Of a stretch of DNA of 64,000 bases, positions 17,050 through 24,362 are shown piece by piece (position 1 is the first letter of the stretch; each line of letters begins with the position of its first letter). Made by a program: the position numbers and the translations under genes. Source of the DNA: Cryobacterium sp. CG_9.6 (GTDB lineage Bacteria; Actinomycetota; Actinomycetes; Actinomycetales; Microbacteriaceae); NCBI RefSeq assembly GCF_029893365.1, contig NZ_JARXUZ010000001.1, positions 3,100,001 to 3,164,000 of the forward strand, read 5' to 3'. The notes below the pieces were generated by a model. The model was not told where the DNA came from, ran no database searches, and was given only the letters and a program-made list of their open reading frames with translations.

Positions 17050-18513
17050 TCACCAGTCGGTGCGGGTGCGTTCCTGCTCGACGACGGCCTCGCGGTCGCT
17101 CAGCCGGCGGAGGCCTCCGAGTGTTTGCGCCATTCGGTTGTTGCCGCGCAGCTTGGGTTCCACGCGATCCAGAAAAGCCCAGTACCCGGCGGTGAAGGGA
17201 CAGGCGTCGGGGCCGAGCCTCTTCTTGGGGTTGAACGTGCACGAGCCACAGAAGTCGCTCATGGTTGAAATGTAGGCGCCGCCCGAGGCGTACGGTTTCG
17301 TGGCGACCAGTCCCCCATCGGCGTGCTGGGACATGCCCACCACATTGGCCGGCATCACCCACGGTGTGCCATCCACGAACGCGTTGGTGAACCACTCGGT
17401 GAGCTCGTCGGGACGGTATCCGCGTTGGAGTGCCCAATTGCCGAGCACCATCAGCCGCTGAATGTGGTGGGCCCAGCCGGTTCGCCCCACCTCGGTGAGT
17501 ACGTGGCTGAGGCAGCGCGCGCGAACACCGCTGCCGTCCAGTTCGAGAAACTCCCGGGGCAGCGGTTCGCGGGCGTCGAGGTAGTTGCTGCGCCGCACGT
17601 AGTCCTCACCCAGGTGCCAGTACAGGTGCCACACCCAGTCGCGCCAGCCCATGATCTGTCGCACGACGGCCTCGACACTCTGCAGCGGAGCGCCACCACG
17701 CTCGAACGCGGCCACGACCGCATCAATAACCTCTTGCGGATGCAACAGCCCCAGGTTCAGGGGCACGCTCAGCCGGGAGTGGCTCATCTCACTGTCGCCG
17801 AGCAGAGAGGCGTCCTCGAACGGACCGAAGTCGCTCAGACGGGTCTCCACAAAATCGTCGAGCACCGCGAGGGCTTCGACACGGGTCGCTGCGAAGCGGC
17901 GCGGGCCGTCCTGGCCGAGGAAGTGTGCACGACCATCGGCTTCCATGGCATCCAGGTCGCGCCGCACCTGGGCATCGATCTCGTCTTCCACCGGGCAATA
18001 CACGTCGGGCAAGCCCAGGCTCGCCGCGTTCTTGGGGGGTGGCTGCCGGTTGTCGTGGTCGAAGTTGAAGCGGCCACCCTCGGGCTCCGGTCCGCGCATG
18101 AGAATGCCGGTGGCTGTTCTGCGCTCACGATAGTACTGGTCCATCAGCAGCCGCTTGGATCCACGGCCGGCAGCCCAGGCCTTAAAGTCGACCTCGCTGG
18201 TGACAAATCCCCGACTGGGCAACACGACCGCGCCGAGCTCCTCAACCAACCAGCGCGACCCCCAGGAGGTGGGATTAATGACCTCGAGCTCGCGGCCGGT
18301 GAGCACGTCCCGGTAGTGCGGTGCCGACAGGAATTCCACCCGGTCGCCCAGCTCGGCCGCGCGGTGCCGCAGGGCGCTGAGAATGAGGTGCGCCTTCGCC
18401 CGGTGATAGGGGCGACGGGTGAGCACCGCTTCCGCCTCGACCATAATGATGGGGCCGCCATCGTCAAAGTGCGGTCCGAGCTGGTCGGCAAACAGAAAGC
18501 GCGGCAGCGTCAT
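17050..18513 (-). CDS. Iron-sulfur bacterial cryptochrome/photolyase (FeS-BCP, PhrB-like 6-4 photolyase)
   Basis: ~487 residues. LPRFLFADQLGPHFDD at the start and the helical FAD-binding part (MGWRDWVWHLYW, GRTGWAHHIQRLMVLGNWAL) place it in the deoxyribodipyrimidine-photolyase-related family. Four Cys expected to bind a 4Fe-4S cluster are present: RARC (~332), FCGSC (~419/422) and DACPF (~435); the Cys-x2-Cys-x12-Cys spacing matches the PhrB type. Members repair (6-4) photoproducts using light. ATG at 18513 (MTLPRF) is preferred to an earlier start. Together with the rhodopsin it indicates a light-exposed life. Confidence 0.9.
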   Translation of the reverse strand: MTLPRFLFADQLGPHFDDGGPIIMVEAEAVLTRRPYHRAKAHLILSALRHRAAELGDRVEFLSAPHYRDVLTGRELEVINPTSWGSRWLVEELGAVVLPSRGFVTSEVDFKAWAAGRGSKRLLMDQYYRERRTATGILMRGPEPEGGRFNFDHDNRQPPPKNAASLGLPDVYCPVEDEIDAQVRRDLDAMEADGRAHFLGQDGPRRFAATRVEALAVLDDFVETRLSDFGPFEDASLLGDSEMSHSRLSVPLNLGLLHPQEVIDAVVAAFERGGAPLQSVEAVVRQIMGWRDWVWHLYWHLGEDYVRRSNYLDAREPLPREFLELDGSGVRARCLSHVLTEVGRTGWAHHIQRLMVLGNWALQRGYRPDELTEWFTNAFVDGTPWVMPANVVGMSQHADGGLVATKPYASGGAYISTMSDFCGSCTFNPKKRLGPDACPFTAGYWAFLDRVEPKLRGNNRMAQTLGGLRRLSDREAVVEQERTRTDW

Positions 18514-18584
18514 GAATGTAATTCTACTGACCGGAGAGGCTTCCCTTCCCGGCAACGCTGGAGCACGGCGCCAACCGCAGTGAG

Positions 18585-18824
18585 ATGACCATGGACAGGG
18601 TGCGAGGGTTCAAGGTCACTCTCAACGGCACTCGATTCTCACTAACCACCATGAACGAGGCACGGTTTGAGGATGCAGACGTGAACGACGCTTATTTTCA
18701 GGGTGCCACACTCGACGAGTCGGCGCTGCGCAGCATCGCTCTGGGCGCCCGCAACTGGGCACACGCGCACTTCGACACCGTTCACGCTGAGCGGCTACGG
18801 GCGATTACAGCCTCCCGAGAATGA
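18585..18824 (+). CDS. Hypothetical small protein with pentapeptide-like stretch
   Basis: 79 residues; residues ~24-50 (ARFEDADVNDAYFQGATLDES) resemble pentapeptide repeats A(D/N)LxX. The ribosome site is poor (GTGAG). It sits alone between the divergent photolyase gene and a convergent DUF1622 gene. Could be a real small protein or a non-coding frame. Confidence 0.35.
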   Translation: MTMDRVRGFKVTLNGTRFSLTTMNEARFEDADVNDAYFQGATLDESALRSIALGARNWAHAHFDTVHAERLRAITASRE

Positions 18825-18971
18825 CCCGTTGACGGCCGCGCAGTATGGGTAGATACTGGTCGCAAGCTGGGTCGGATTAAAGCGTGACCAAGCGCTTCGT
18901 CGTCAAACTTCGAGGGGTTTGGGGGGCTTGCCGACCCGGCCCTTTTCCGTGCTGTTAAAGAATCAGTGCTG

Positions 18972-19349
18972 TTAAAGAGTTTCAGAGTTGCTGTCGTTGG
19001 TGCTCTCCCAACCTTGACCATGTTGCCAGGGCCACCGACCCGTGATTTCCAGCTCCAGCGCCCAGCTGAGGAAAGTACGAATGAGTACAACAAGGGCGAG
19101 TACGCCCACACCCTCGAGCGTTGGGCCTACGGCCACCGTGCGGATGATATCTGCGGCAACCAGAAGCTCCAGCCCCAGCAGAATCGAGCGAGCGAGGAAA
19201 CGTCGAAACCTCCCATAGACCCCACTTTGGCGGCGCAGGAGTCGCGTGACAGCAAAGACAAGTGCCAACACAACGCCCATGACAATAGCAATCACGCCCG
19301 CCGCCTCCACGGCGCTGCCAGCTACCTCAATCCAGTCCTGAAAATCCAC
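18972..19349 (-). CDS. DUF1622 family membrane protein
   Basis: 125 residues with three hydrophobic segments and the conserved core LLGLELLVAADIIRTVAV...LVVLIRTFLSWALELEITGRWPW typical of DUF1622. Function unknown. It is 113 bp downstream of the arsC gene on the same strand and could share its transcript. Confidence 0.82.
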   Translation of the reverse strand: MDFQDWIEVAGSAVEAAGVIAIVMGVVLALVFAVTRLLRRQSGVYGRFRRFLARSILLGLELLVAADIIRTVAVGPTLEGVGVLALVVLIRTFLSWALELEITGRWPWQHGQGWESTNDSNSETL

Positions 19350-19462
19350 GGGATCTCCCTACGCACGGCGAGTCACACTGGCCAGATGCCGCTACAGTAC
19401 TCCCGAATGTTCAGACCGACGGCGGGCGATCACTCTGTCACAGGGTTTGCGGTCGGTGAGTG

Positions 19463-19882
19463 CTAAACCTTGTCGGCAGCAGCGGGGAGGATTTCCGCGA
19501 GGAGCGCCTCGACCCGAGCCTTGATGTCATCCCGGATGGGACGAACATCCTCAATGCTCTTGCCGGCCGGGTCGACCAGCTCCCAGTCTTCGTAGCGCTT
19601 ACCGGGGAAGATCGGGCACACATCGCCGCAACCCATGGTAATGACAACGTCGGAGGCCTGCACTTGGTCCGTGGTCATCAGCTGCGGAACGGCCTGCGAA
19701 ATATCGATGCCCTCTTCGTTCATGGCCGCAATCGCCATGGGGTTGATCTGATTGCCGGGCTCCGAACCTCCGGAGCGCACCTCGACGGCGCCGTTCGACA
19801 GCGCCCGCATGTAGCCGGCGGCCATCTGCGAACGGCCAGCATTGTGAATGCAGACGAACAAAACAGTGGGCTGTGCAGACAT
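19463..19882 (-). CDS. arsC: Arsenate reductase ArsC, LMW-PTP fold
   Basis: 139 residues: P-loop VCIHNAGRSQ at ~10-20 (nucleophilic Cys and Arg), GSEPGNQINP, and the resolving Cys pair in MGCGDVCPIFPGKRYEDWELVDPAGK. The family reduces As(V) to As(III) using thioredoxin or mycothiol. Its promoter region contains a palindrome identical in layout to the one before the ArsR-ArsC fusion gene. No arsenite efflux gene (acr3 or arsB) is seen in the window. Confidence 0.92.
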   Translation of the reverse strand: MSAQPTVLFVCIHNAGRSQMAAGYMRALSNGAVEVRSGGSEPGNQINPMAIAAMNEEGIDISQAVPQLMTTDQVQASDVVITMGCGDVCPIFPGKRYEDWELVDPAGKSIEDVRPIRDDIKARVEALLAEILPAAADKV

Positions 19883-19913
19883 GGTGAATTCCTTAATCTC
19901 GACGTCTTCAAAG

Positions 19914-19931
19914 CATAGACGAATATCTATG
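19914..19931. promoter_or_regulatory. Predicted ArsR operator upstream of arsC
   Basis: CATAGA-N6-TCTATG, perfect 6-bp arms, 32 bp before the arsC start. The same arms and spacing recur at 20905-20922. Confidence 0.7.
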
Positions 19932-19956
19932 TTTTAGGGACGATATCGGGACCGAT

Positions 19957-20907
19957 TCAAAGTTCCGTCAGGAGCGCCCGCACCAAAACCGTAATCTCGT
20001 CTCGAATCGTGCGCACGGCATCCATCGATTGCCCCACCGGGTCGGCCAGCTGCCAGTCGAGGTAGGTACGCCCCGGATACACAGGACAGGCGTCACCGCA
20101 GCCCATCGTGATGACGTAATCGGCTGCCCGCACAACCTCGTCGGTGAGTGGTTTCGGGTACTCCCCCCTGACGGGCACGCCAATCTCGTCGAGAGCGGCA
20201 ACGACCATCGGATTAACCGCGCCTGCGGGGGCCGATCCCGCCGTGAGCACCCGAACGCGGTCGCCGGCGAGCGAGCGGAGTATCGCTGCGGCGAGCTGGG
20301 ATCGTCCAGCATTCTGCACGCAGACGAAAAGCACGTCGGGAATGTCCGTCGGCACTCGATTCTCCACGGCCGCGAGCGCCCGGAGCCGGTCACCGGCGAA
20401 GCGTGCCGTAAACGACGGCAGGTATCGGGTGATCTGGGACTGCCGGGCCAGCAGTTCATAGCTCTCCACCACATAGCGCCCCACCGTTTGCCGAGAGAAG
20501 ATGCCGTGGAACCGAACGGTGAGATCGTCGGTGATTCGCGTCAAAACCGGGGCGGCCACCGCCGCGGCAATCTGGTCACTGCGGCTCCGCGTCGTTTCAA
20601 GCACATCACTGATGCGATCCGGCGTAACCGAATACCAGGCCTGGCGTCCCACCTGTTCACGATTGAGCAGGCCTTCCTCCGCCATGATGCGCATGTGGTG
20701 GCTCACCGTGGGCTGGCTGAGTTCCAGAGCACGGGCCAGCTCCCCCACGAGCGCCCGCCCCTGCGGCTGTGCCACGATCATCCCCAGCAGCTGCACTCGG
20801 GTGGGGTCGGCCATCACGCGCAACCCCCGTGCGATCTCTTCGGCTGCCGCGCGGTCCAGCGGCCTCAGGCCCTCGGACGCTTCCCTGTGAGCACTGTCAA
20901 CGACCAT
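19957..20907 (-). CDS. ArsR repressor fused to ArsC-type arsenate reductase
   Basis: ~316 residues from the ATG at 20907. Residues ~20-95 form an ArsR winged HTH (MADPTRVQLLGMI, LSQPTVSHHMRIM); ~125-185 a three-helix region found in front of some actinobacterial ArsC proteins (RYVVESYELLARQSQITRYLPSFTARF); ~190-316 an LMW-PTP arsenate reductase with VCVQNAGRSQ and MGCGDACPVYPGRTYLDWQLADP. The classical ArsR CVC metal site is not evident in the HTH part. The predicted operator overlaps the start codon, suggesting autoregulation on a leaderless transcript. An upstream in-frame start at 21063 would run through the operator and the neighbouring gene and is unlikely. Confidence 0.87.
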   Translation of the reverse strand: MVVDSAHREASEGLRPLDRAAAEEIARGLRVMADPTRVQLLGMIVAQPQGRALVGELARALELSQPTVSHHMRIMAEEGLLNREQVGRQAWYSVTPDRISDVLETTRSRSDQIAAAVAAPVLTRITDDLTVRFHGIFSRQTVGRYVVESYELLARQSQITRYLPSFTARFAGDRLRALAAVENRVPTDIPDVLFVCVQNAGRSQLAAAILRSLAGDRVRVLTAGSAPAGAVNPMVVAALDEIGVPVRGEYPKPLTDEVVRAADYVITMGCGDACPVYPGRTYLDWQLADPVGQSMDAVRTIRDEITVLVRALLTEL

Positions 20908-20922
20908 AGACGTCAGTCTATG
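20905..20922. promoter_or_regulatory. Predicted ArsR operator at start of ArsR-ArsC gene
   Basis: CATAGA-N6-TCTATG with perfect 6-bp arms; the first arm contains the complement of the ArsR-ArsC start codon. Same arms and spacing as 19914-19931. Confidence 0.7.
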
Positions 20923-21403
20923 TTGATGACTTCGCGATGCCACGGGCACTCTCGTCTGTGATCGCCCTGTGTGCGACGAAGAACGGGAGGAATCCAAAAC
21001 CCGCAGCGAGCAAAGCAAGAAGCCCCCAGCCCACCGGACGTCCAATCGCGCTCTCGCCGGCAAGTCCCAGAGAAGCGAGCACGAACCATGCCCCCGTTAC
21101 GATGCCAGAAATCATGCCACCGATGAGAAACGGACGAGCGGAATCCGATTCGTTCACCGGCGCAAATCCAGATATCAGCGCGATCAGACCCGCGATGAGC
21201 GTCACGCCGAGGCACACGATAACGACGACGAAAGTTGGCTGCTCAGTGGTGGGCTCGCTGCCAGACCACTGCGTGGTGAGCTGGTCGGGCAGTTGTTGGC
21301 GCCAGATCAGCCACGACACGAGAACGACGAGGAAGGGGATGAGGGAGAGGAGGCCTGCTGACAGGTTGCCCGGTCCCTGATTTTTCGCACCCTGTACCGG
21401 CAT
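20918..21403 (-). CDS. DUF1648-type membrane protein
   Basis: 161 residues, four hydrophobic segments; the N-terminal LPDQLTTQWSG segment resembles the DUF1648 motif (LPxxxPxHW) of SdpI-like proteins. GAAAGGATCTGACG precedes the ATG. The gene ends inside the ArsR operator, 10 bp before the ArsR-ArsC start. In Gram-positives DUF1648 proteins often sit beside a small regulator; here the preceding gene appears decayed. Confidence 0.7.
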   Translation of the reverse strand: MPVQGAKNQGPGNLSAGLLSLIPFLVVLVSWLIWRQQLPDQLTTQWSGSEPTTEQPTFVVVIVCLGVTLIAGLIALISGFAPVNESDSARPFLIGGMISGIVTGAWFVLASLGLAGESAIGRPVGWGLLALLAAGFGFLPFFVAHRAITDESARGIAKSST

Positions 21404-21405
21404 CG

Positions 21406-21780
21406 TCAGATCCTTTCGATAATGCGGAGCAGTTCTGTTCGTGAAATTCCCGCGGTATCCGCTACGTCCACGATCTCTCGAACACGTTCAGCGAGTCAAC
21501 CGGTTGGTTGCGCAGCGCTGAGTTCACGTCGGGCCACTCGCGCACCAGCCATATCGGCAAAGTCAGGCAATGCCGTGAGGTAAACAGCAATCGGCAGCGA
21601 GCGAAGCACCGTGAGCCGCCGGGAGCGATGAGCGTCTCTGATCTTCTGCTCGCGGGAGGCAGACAGGCCTGCCTCATCGGCCAACTTCAGGATCGCGGCT
21701 GCCGCCACCATCGCGGTAACCAGCCGTACCGGTCGAACACTGTGGCCAACTCGTCGAACGACTCCCCCCGCATTCCATAA
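21406..21780 (-). pseudogene. Degraded gene remnant preceding the DUF1648 gene
   Basis: The minus strand shows three protein-like pieces in different frames: MRGESFDELATVFDRYGWLP, then AAAILKLADEAGLSASREQKIRDAHRSRR with DFADMAGARVARREL, then ERVREIVDVADTAGISRTELLRIIERI ending 2 bp before the DUF1648 start. Stops and frame changes separate them, so it looks like a decayed gene. I do not recognise the family. Confidence 0.4.
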
Positions 21781-22242
21781 TTACTGAGTGACACCCGCAA
21801 GCAGGATCGCAAGCTCGTCGAGTTCGACGTCCCAGCCCTCTCGGTTCTGCTCCAGACGGTCGCGACGGTAACGGGTGCCGCCGGGGAGCGTGTCGAAGCC
21901 CGATTCGACCACCGTGACATCCGTCCCGGTACCAGCGTCGGCGATGGTGAAGCGCACGTGCGTCGAGTACTCGTCGAGCTGTTCGGCCGGGATTCCCGAC
22001 CAGCGGAAGCCGAACGAATCCTCGGTCACCACCTCGGTGATTTCGATCGGGAAACTGCCGTAGTCATCCCAGTCGATGCTGCCCGTCACACCGGGCTCGA
22101 GCGCGGCGAACCCCACACCGTCTCCAAACCACTTCACCATCACCTCGGGGTCGGTCAGCGCCTCCCAGACTTTCGCTCGCGAGGCCTCGATGTGAACGGT
22201 GCGGGTTACGGTGTGGCCCTTGATTCTTGCGTGATTAGACAC
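21781..22242 (-). CDS. SRPBCC / AHSA1-like domain protein
   Basis: 153 residues of the activator-of-Hsp90-homologue (SRPBCC) fold: TVTRTVHIEASRAKVWEALTDPEVMVKWFG near the start, EITEVVTEDSFGFRW, and GFDTLPGGTRYRRDRLEQNREGW near the end. Such proteins bind hydrophobic ligands and in actinobacteria are often paired with an ArsR-family regulator; none is intact next to it here. Function unknown. Confidence 0.82.
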   Translation of the reverse strand: MSNHARIKGHTVTRTVHIEASRAKVWEALTDPEVMVKWFGDGVGFAALEPGVTGSIDWDDYGSFPIEITEVVTEDSFGFRWSGIPAEQLDEYSTHVRFTIADAGTGTDVTVVESGFDTLPGGTRYRRDRLEQNREGWDVELDELAILLAGVTQ

Positions 22243-22299
22243 GGTGTTTCCTTCATGGTCGAGCTGAATGCGACGGGACAGTGCCCGTCGAGCGGCACG

Positions 22300-22375
22300 T
22301 CAATTAGTTGTGCAAACGCACTTCATCGAGCGTACCTGTGATTGCGTATCTGTTCACGGGCGGGAGAACACGGCA
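22300..22375 (-). repeat. Degenerate coding repeat, copy A (C-terminus of an unidentified protein)
   Basis: About 75 bp with ~80 % identity to 31105-31180. On the minus strand both keep one reading frame with a stop: VLPPVNRYAITGTLDEVRLHN here and VLPPANRYVIMGELDEVRLRN in the other. Substitutions are mostly conservative, so it looks like the C-terminus of the same protein left at two loci. Confidence 0.5.
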
Positions 22376-22506
22376 GGTAGCCAACGAGTGGCAGTCGTGG
22401 ACGAGCATTGGCTACGTCCTATCAATAGATGACTGATGACCGGTGCCAGGATGCCGCCCAGCGTCGCGCCCCTCGGTCGAGGCAGCTTGTCCGGATCGGC
22501 CGTCAT
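22354..22506 (-). CDS. Possible small ORF coupled to the upstream membrane protein gene
   Basis: 50 codons starting at an ATG that overlaps the upstream stop (ATGA), beginning MTADPDKLPRPRGATLGGIL. No recognised domain; its end runs into the degenerate repeat at 22300-22375. It may be translated by coupling or be part of decayed sequence. Confidence 0.3.
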   Translation of the reverse strand: MTADPDKLPRPRGATLGGILAPVISHLLIGRSQCSSTTATRWLPAVFSRP

Positions 22507-23219
22507 CCGCTTCCGCTTTCGCGCTTGGCGATAGGCACCGATCTCGGGAGCATTTGCGCGGCGCGCATCTGCTTTTGGCAGTGAGCCAGAACCGTTGTGA
22601 AGCCTTCGTCGTTGAGAGGTCTGAGCCGCAGGCGGCCGCGCGCTTGCGGTGAGATCGGGATTGGCACTGTGCTGGCACCTACCTTCAGGGTCAAAATGAC
22701 GGCTCGATCGGTCATGACCAGGTGAGTGAATTGGCCGACATCTACAGACCTGACGTCCGACCACGCGAGCCGAACGACGCGCTCCGGTCCGTGTCGGTGC
22801 CACCTCCACAGTTCGAAGTTCTTGCCCCCATCGACAAAAACAAGGAACGCGCCGGAGGGCAGCGCGCTTGACGCAAGAGCGATTCCCGTGAGTTCCTTGA
22901 CGCTCGTGATGAAGTCATCAGACGAGTAGAAGAGCACGACGGTCAGGTCGGGATTCGCATGCGTCATAGTGCGGACGAGTCGGCGACCCGGGCGGTAAGA
23001 CACCCAGAAAAAGACCCAGGCGAACGCAACGCCCAAAACAAGGCCGGCTCCGAACTCGAAGAGACCCGGCAATGGCCCCCTCGACCGTGCGCTGTTTACA
23101 GCACCAAGGATGCTTGGCCCCGATATCACTAGCACGAAGAGCGACATGGCCAGGGTGCCACGCCATCGCCTGGCGCGTCTCGGCGGAAGCCGTGCGGTGC
23201 TCATGCTCTGAGGCACCAT
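22503..23219 (-). CDS. Hypothetical protein with two membrane segments
   Basis: 238 residues. Hydrophobic segments at ~24-45 and ~52-75, then a soluble part with LTVVLFYSSDDFITSVKELTGIALASSALPSGAFLVFVDGG and a PH-like beta pattern (FELWRWHRHGPERVVRLAW, VILTLKVGASTVPIPI). I do not recognise the family. An alternative start is the ATG at 23204. Confidence 0.6.
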   Translation of the reverse strand: MVPQSMSTARLPPRRARRWRGTLAMSLFVLVISGPSILGAVNSARSRGPLPGLFEFGAGLVLGVAFAWVFFWVSYRPGRRLVRTMTHANPDLTVVLFYSSDDFITSVKELTGIALASSALPSGAFLVFVDGGKNFELWRWHRHGPERVVRLAWSDVRSVDVGQFTHLVMTDRAVILTLKVGASTVPIPISPQARGRLRLRPLNDEGFTTVLAHCQKQMRAAQMLPRSVPIAKRESGSG

Positions 23220-23448
23220 GCGTCAACGCACAGGGAAAGTGACTGGCGGAGACCCGTTGCAGATTCAGAATTTTCGCTCACTAGGGTCCCCCACCGCTGC
23301 GGCCACCGAACCATGCGCGAATGCGCCGGAAGCCGGCATCGAGCCAGGGTGTGTGATCACGCTCCCAGAACAAGGTGACGCTGTCAAGCGGAGGCGAGAC
23401 CAGCCTGAGCCGTGTGGGCTCACCTCAGCTCATGGGAGGGCACAAGAG

Positions 23449-23477
23449 TTGACAGATCTGTGTTTCGTACGCACAAT
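23449..23477 (+). promoter_or_regulatory. Promoter of tacAT-like operon
   Basis: TTGACA at 23449-23454, 17-bp spacer, CACAAT at 23472-23477. CGTAC repeats (23466-23470 and 23480-23484) flank the -10 and could be an antitoxin operator. Confidence 0.6.
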
Positions 23478-23498
23478 GAACGTACACAGGAGGCAACC

Positions 23499-23789
23499 AT
23501 GACTGCCAAGACTTCCCCTCGAGCATCCAAGAATCAAAGACTAAACGTGCGCCTCACGGACCGGCAAGAACAGCTGATCCGCCGGGCGGCCGAGGCTACT
23601 GATCGCACCGTAACTGACTTCGTCCTAGAGATCACGAGCCAGGAGGCAGAGCGAATTCTCGCTGATCGAAGGTGGTTCGTTGCAACCAACGAGCAATGGG
23701 ACGAATTCGACCGACTGCTCAGCCTGCCTCTGCCCGCAGATAGCAAGCTTGTTCGCCTTTCGCAGCGACAGTCGCCGTTTGCGAAGTGA
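23499..23789 (+). CDS. DUF1778 (TacA-like) antitoxin
   Basis: 96 residues: N-terminal RHH (NQRLNVRLTDRQEQLIRRAAEATDRTVTDFVLE) and a C-terminal toxin-neutralising tail (WDEFDRLLSLPLPADSKLVRLSQR). A perfect AGGAGG lies 5 nt before the ATG at 23499. Overlaps the following acetyltransferase gene by 4 bp (GTGA). TacA-type antitoxins repress their own operon together with the toxin. Confidence 0.9.
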   Translation: MTAKTSPRASKNQRLNVRLTDRQEQLIRRAAEATDRTVTDFVLEITSQEAERILADRRWFVATNEQWDEFDRLLSLPLPADSKLVRLSQRQSPFAK

Positions 23790-24301
23790 ACACGCCGCCG
23801 TCAGCCCCAAGGAAACTCGAGAGGGCCGATAACCGAGAGTCCTTCCATTCGGGAGCCGCTGAACTCGATATTTGGCTAAAGAAGTACGCCAGTCAGAATC
23901 AAAAAGCTAACAGCGCGGTCACGTATGTGACATGCGTTGATGGCGAGGTCGTCGGCTACTACGCCATTACGGTCGCGGCCATATCGCACGAAGAGGCGCC
24001 GTCAAAACTCCGTAAGCAGGCGCCGAGACAAATCCCTTGCGTGCTCATTGCTCGACTTGCAGTTGATCTTCGTTATGCGGGGCAAGGCGTGGGAGCGGGG
24101 CTTCTGGAGGATGCCCTGCGGCGCTCACTTCAGGTCAGTGAAAGCGTCGGAGCAATGGCAGTCCTGATTCATGCTCGTGACGAGGTCGCCCGGTCGTTCT
24201 GCGAACACCACGTCGACTGCTATCCGTCACCACTCGATGATCTGCAGCTGATGATACCGATGGCGCAGATCGCCCGCGTATACGGTACGCCCGCGACATA
24301 G
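23786..24301 (+). CDS. GNAT acetyltransferase toxin (TacT/AtaT type)
   Basis: 171 residues from a GTG overlapping the antitoxin stop. GNAT features: FHSGAAELDIWLKKYASQNQ N-terminus typical of TacT, VVGYYAITV, IARLAVDLRYAGQGVGAGLLEDALRR (acetyl-CoA loop), LIHARDEVARSFCEHHVDCYPSP. Such toxins acetylate aminoacyl-tRNA and stop translation. The catalytic-type Tyr is replaced in context by H-V-D-C-Y; the Tyr in DCYPSP may serve. Confidence 0.88.
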   Translation: MNTPPSAPRKLERADNRESFHSGAAELDIWLKKYASQNQKANSAVTYVTCVDGEVVGYYAITVAAISHEEAPSKLRKQAPRQIPCVLIARLAVDLRYAGQGVGAGLLEDALRRSLQVSESVGAMAVLIHARDEVARSFCEHHVDCYPSPLDDLQLMIPMAQIARVYGTPAT

Positions 24302-24362
24302 TCTCGGGTCTCATCGACAACATGGGTTTCGACCGCAGTGCCGGATTCACCCGGTTGACTCC

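Noticed and set aside
23218..23502. 94-codon plus-strand ORF before the tacAT operon
   Set aside because: No ribosome site, unusual composition, and it covers the tacAT promoter.
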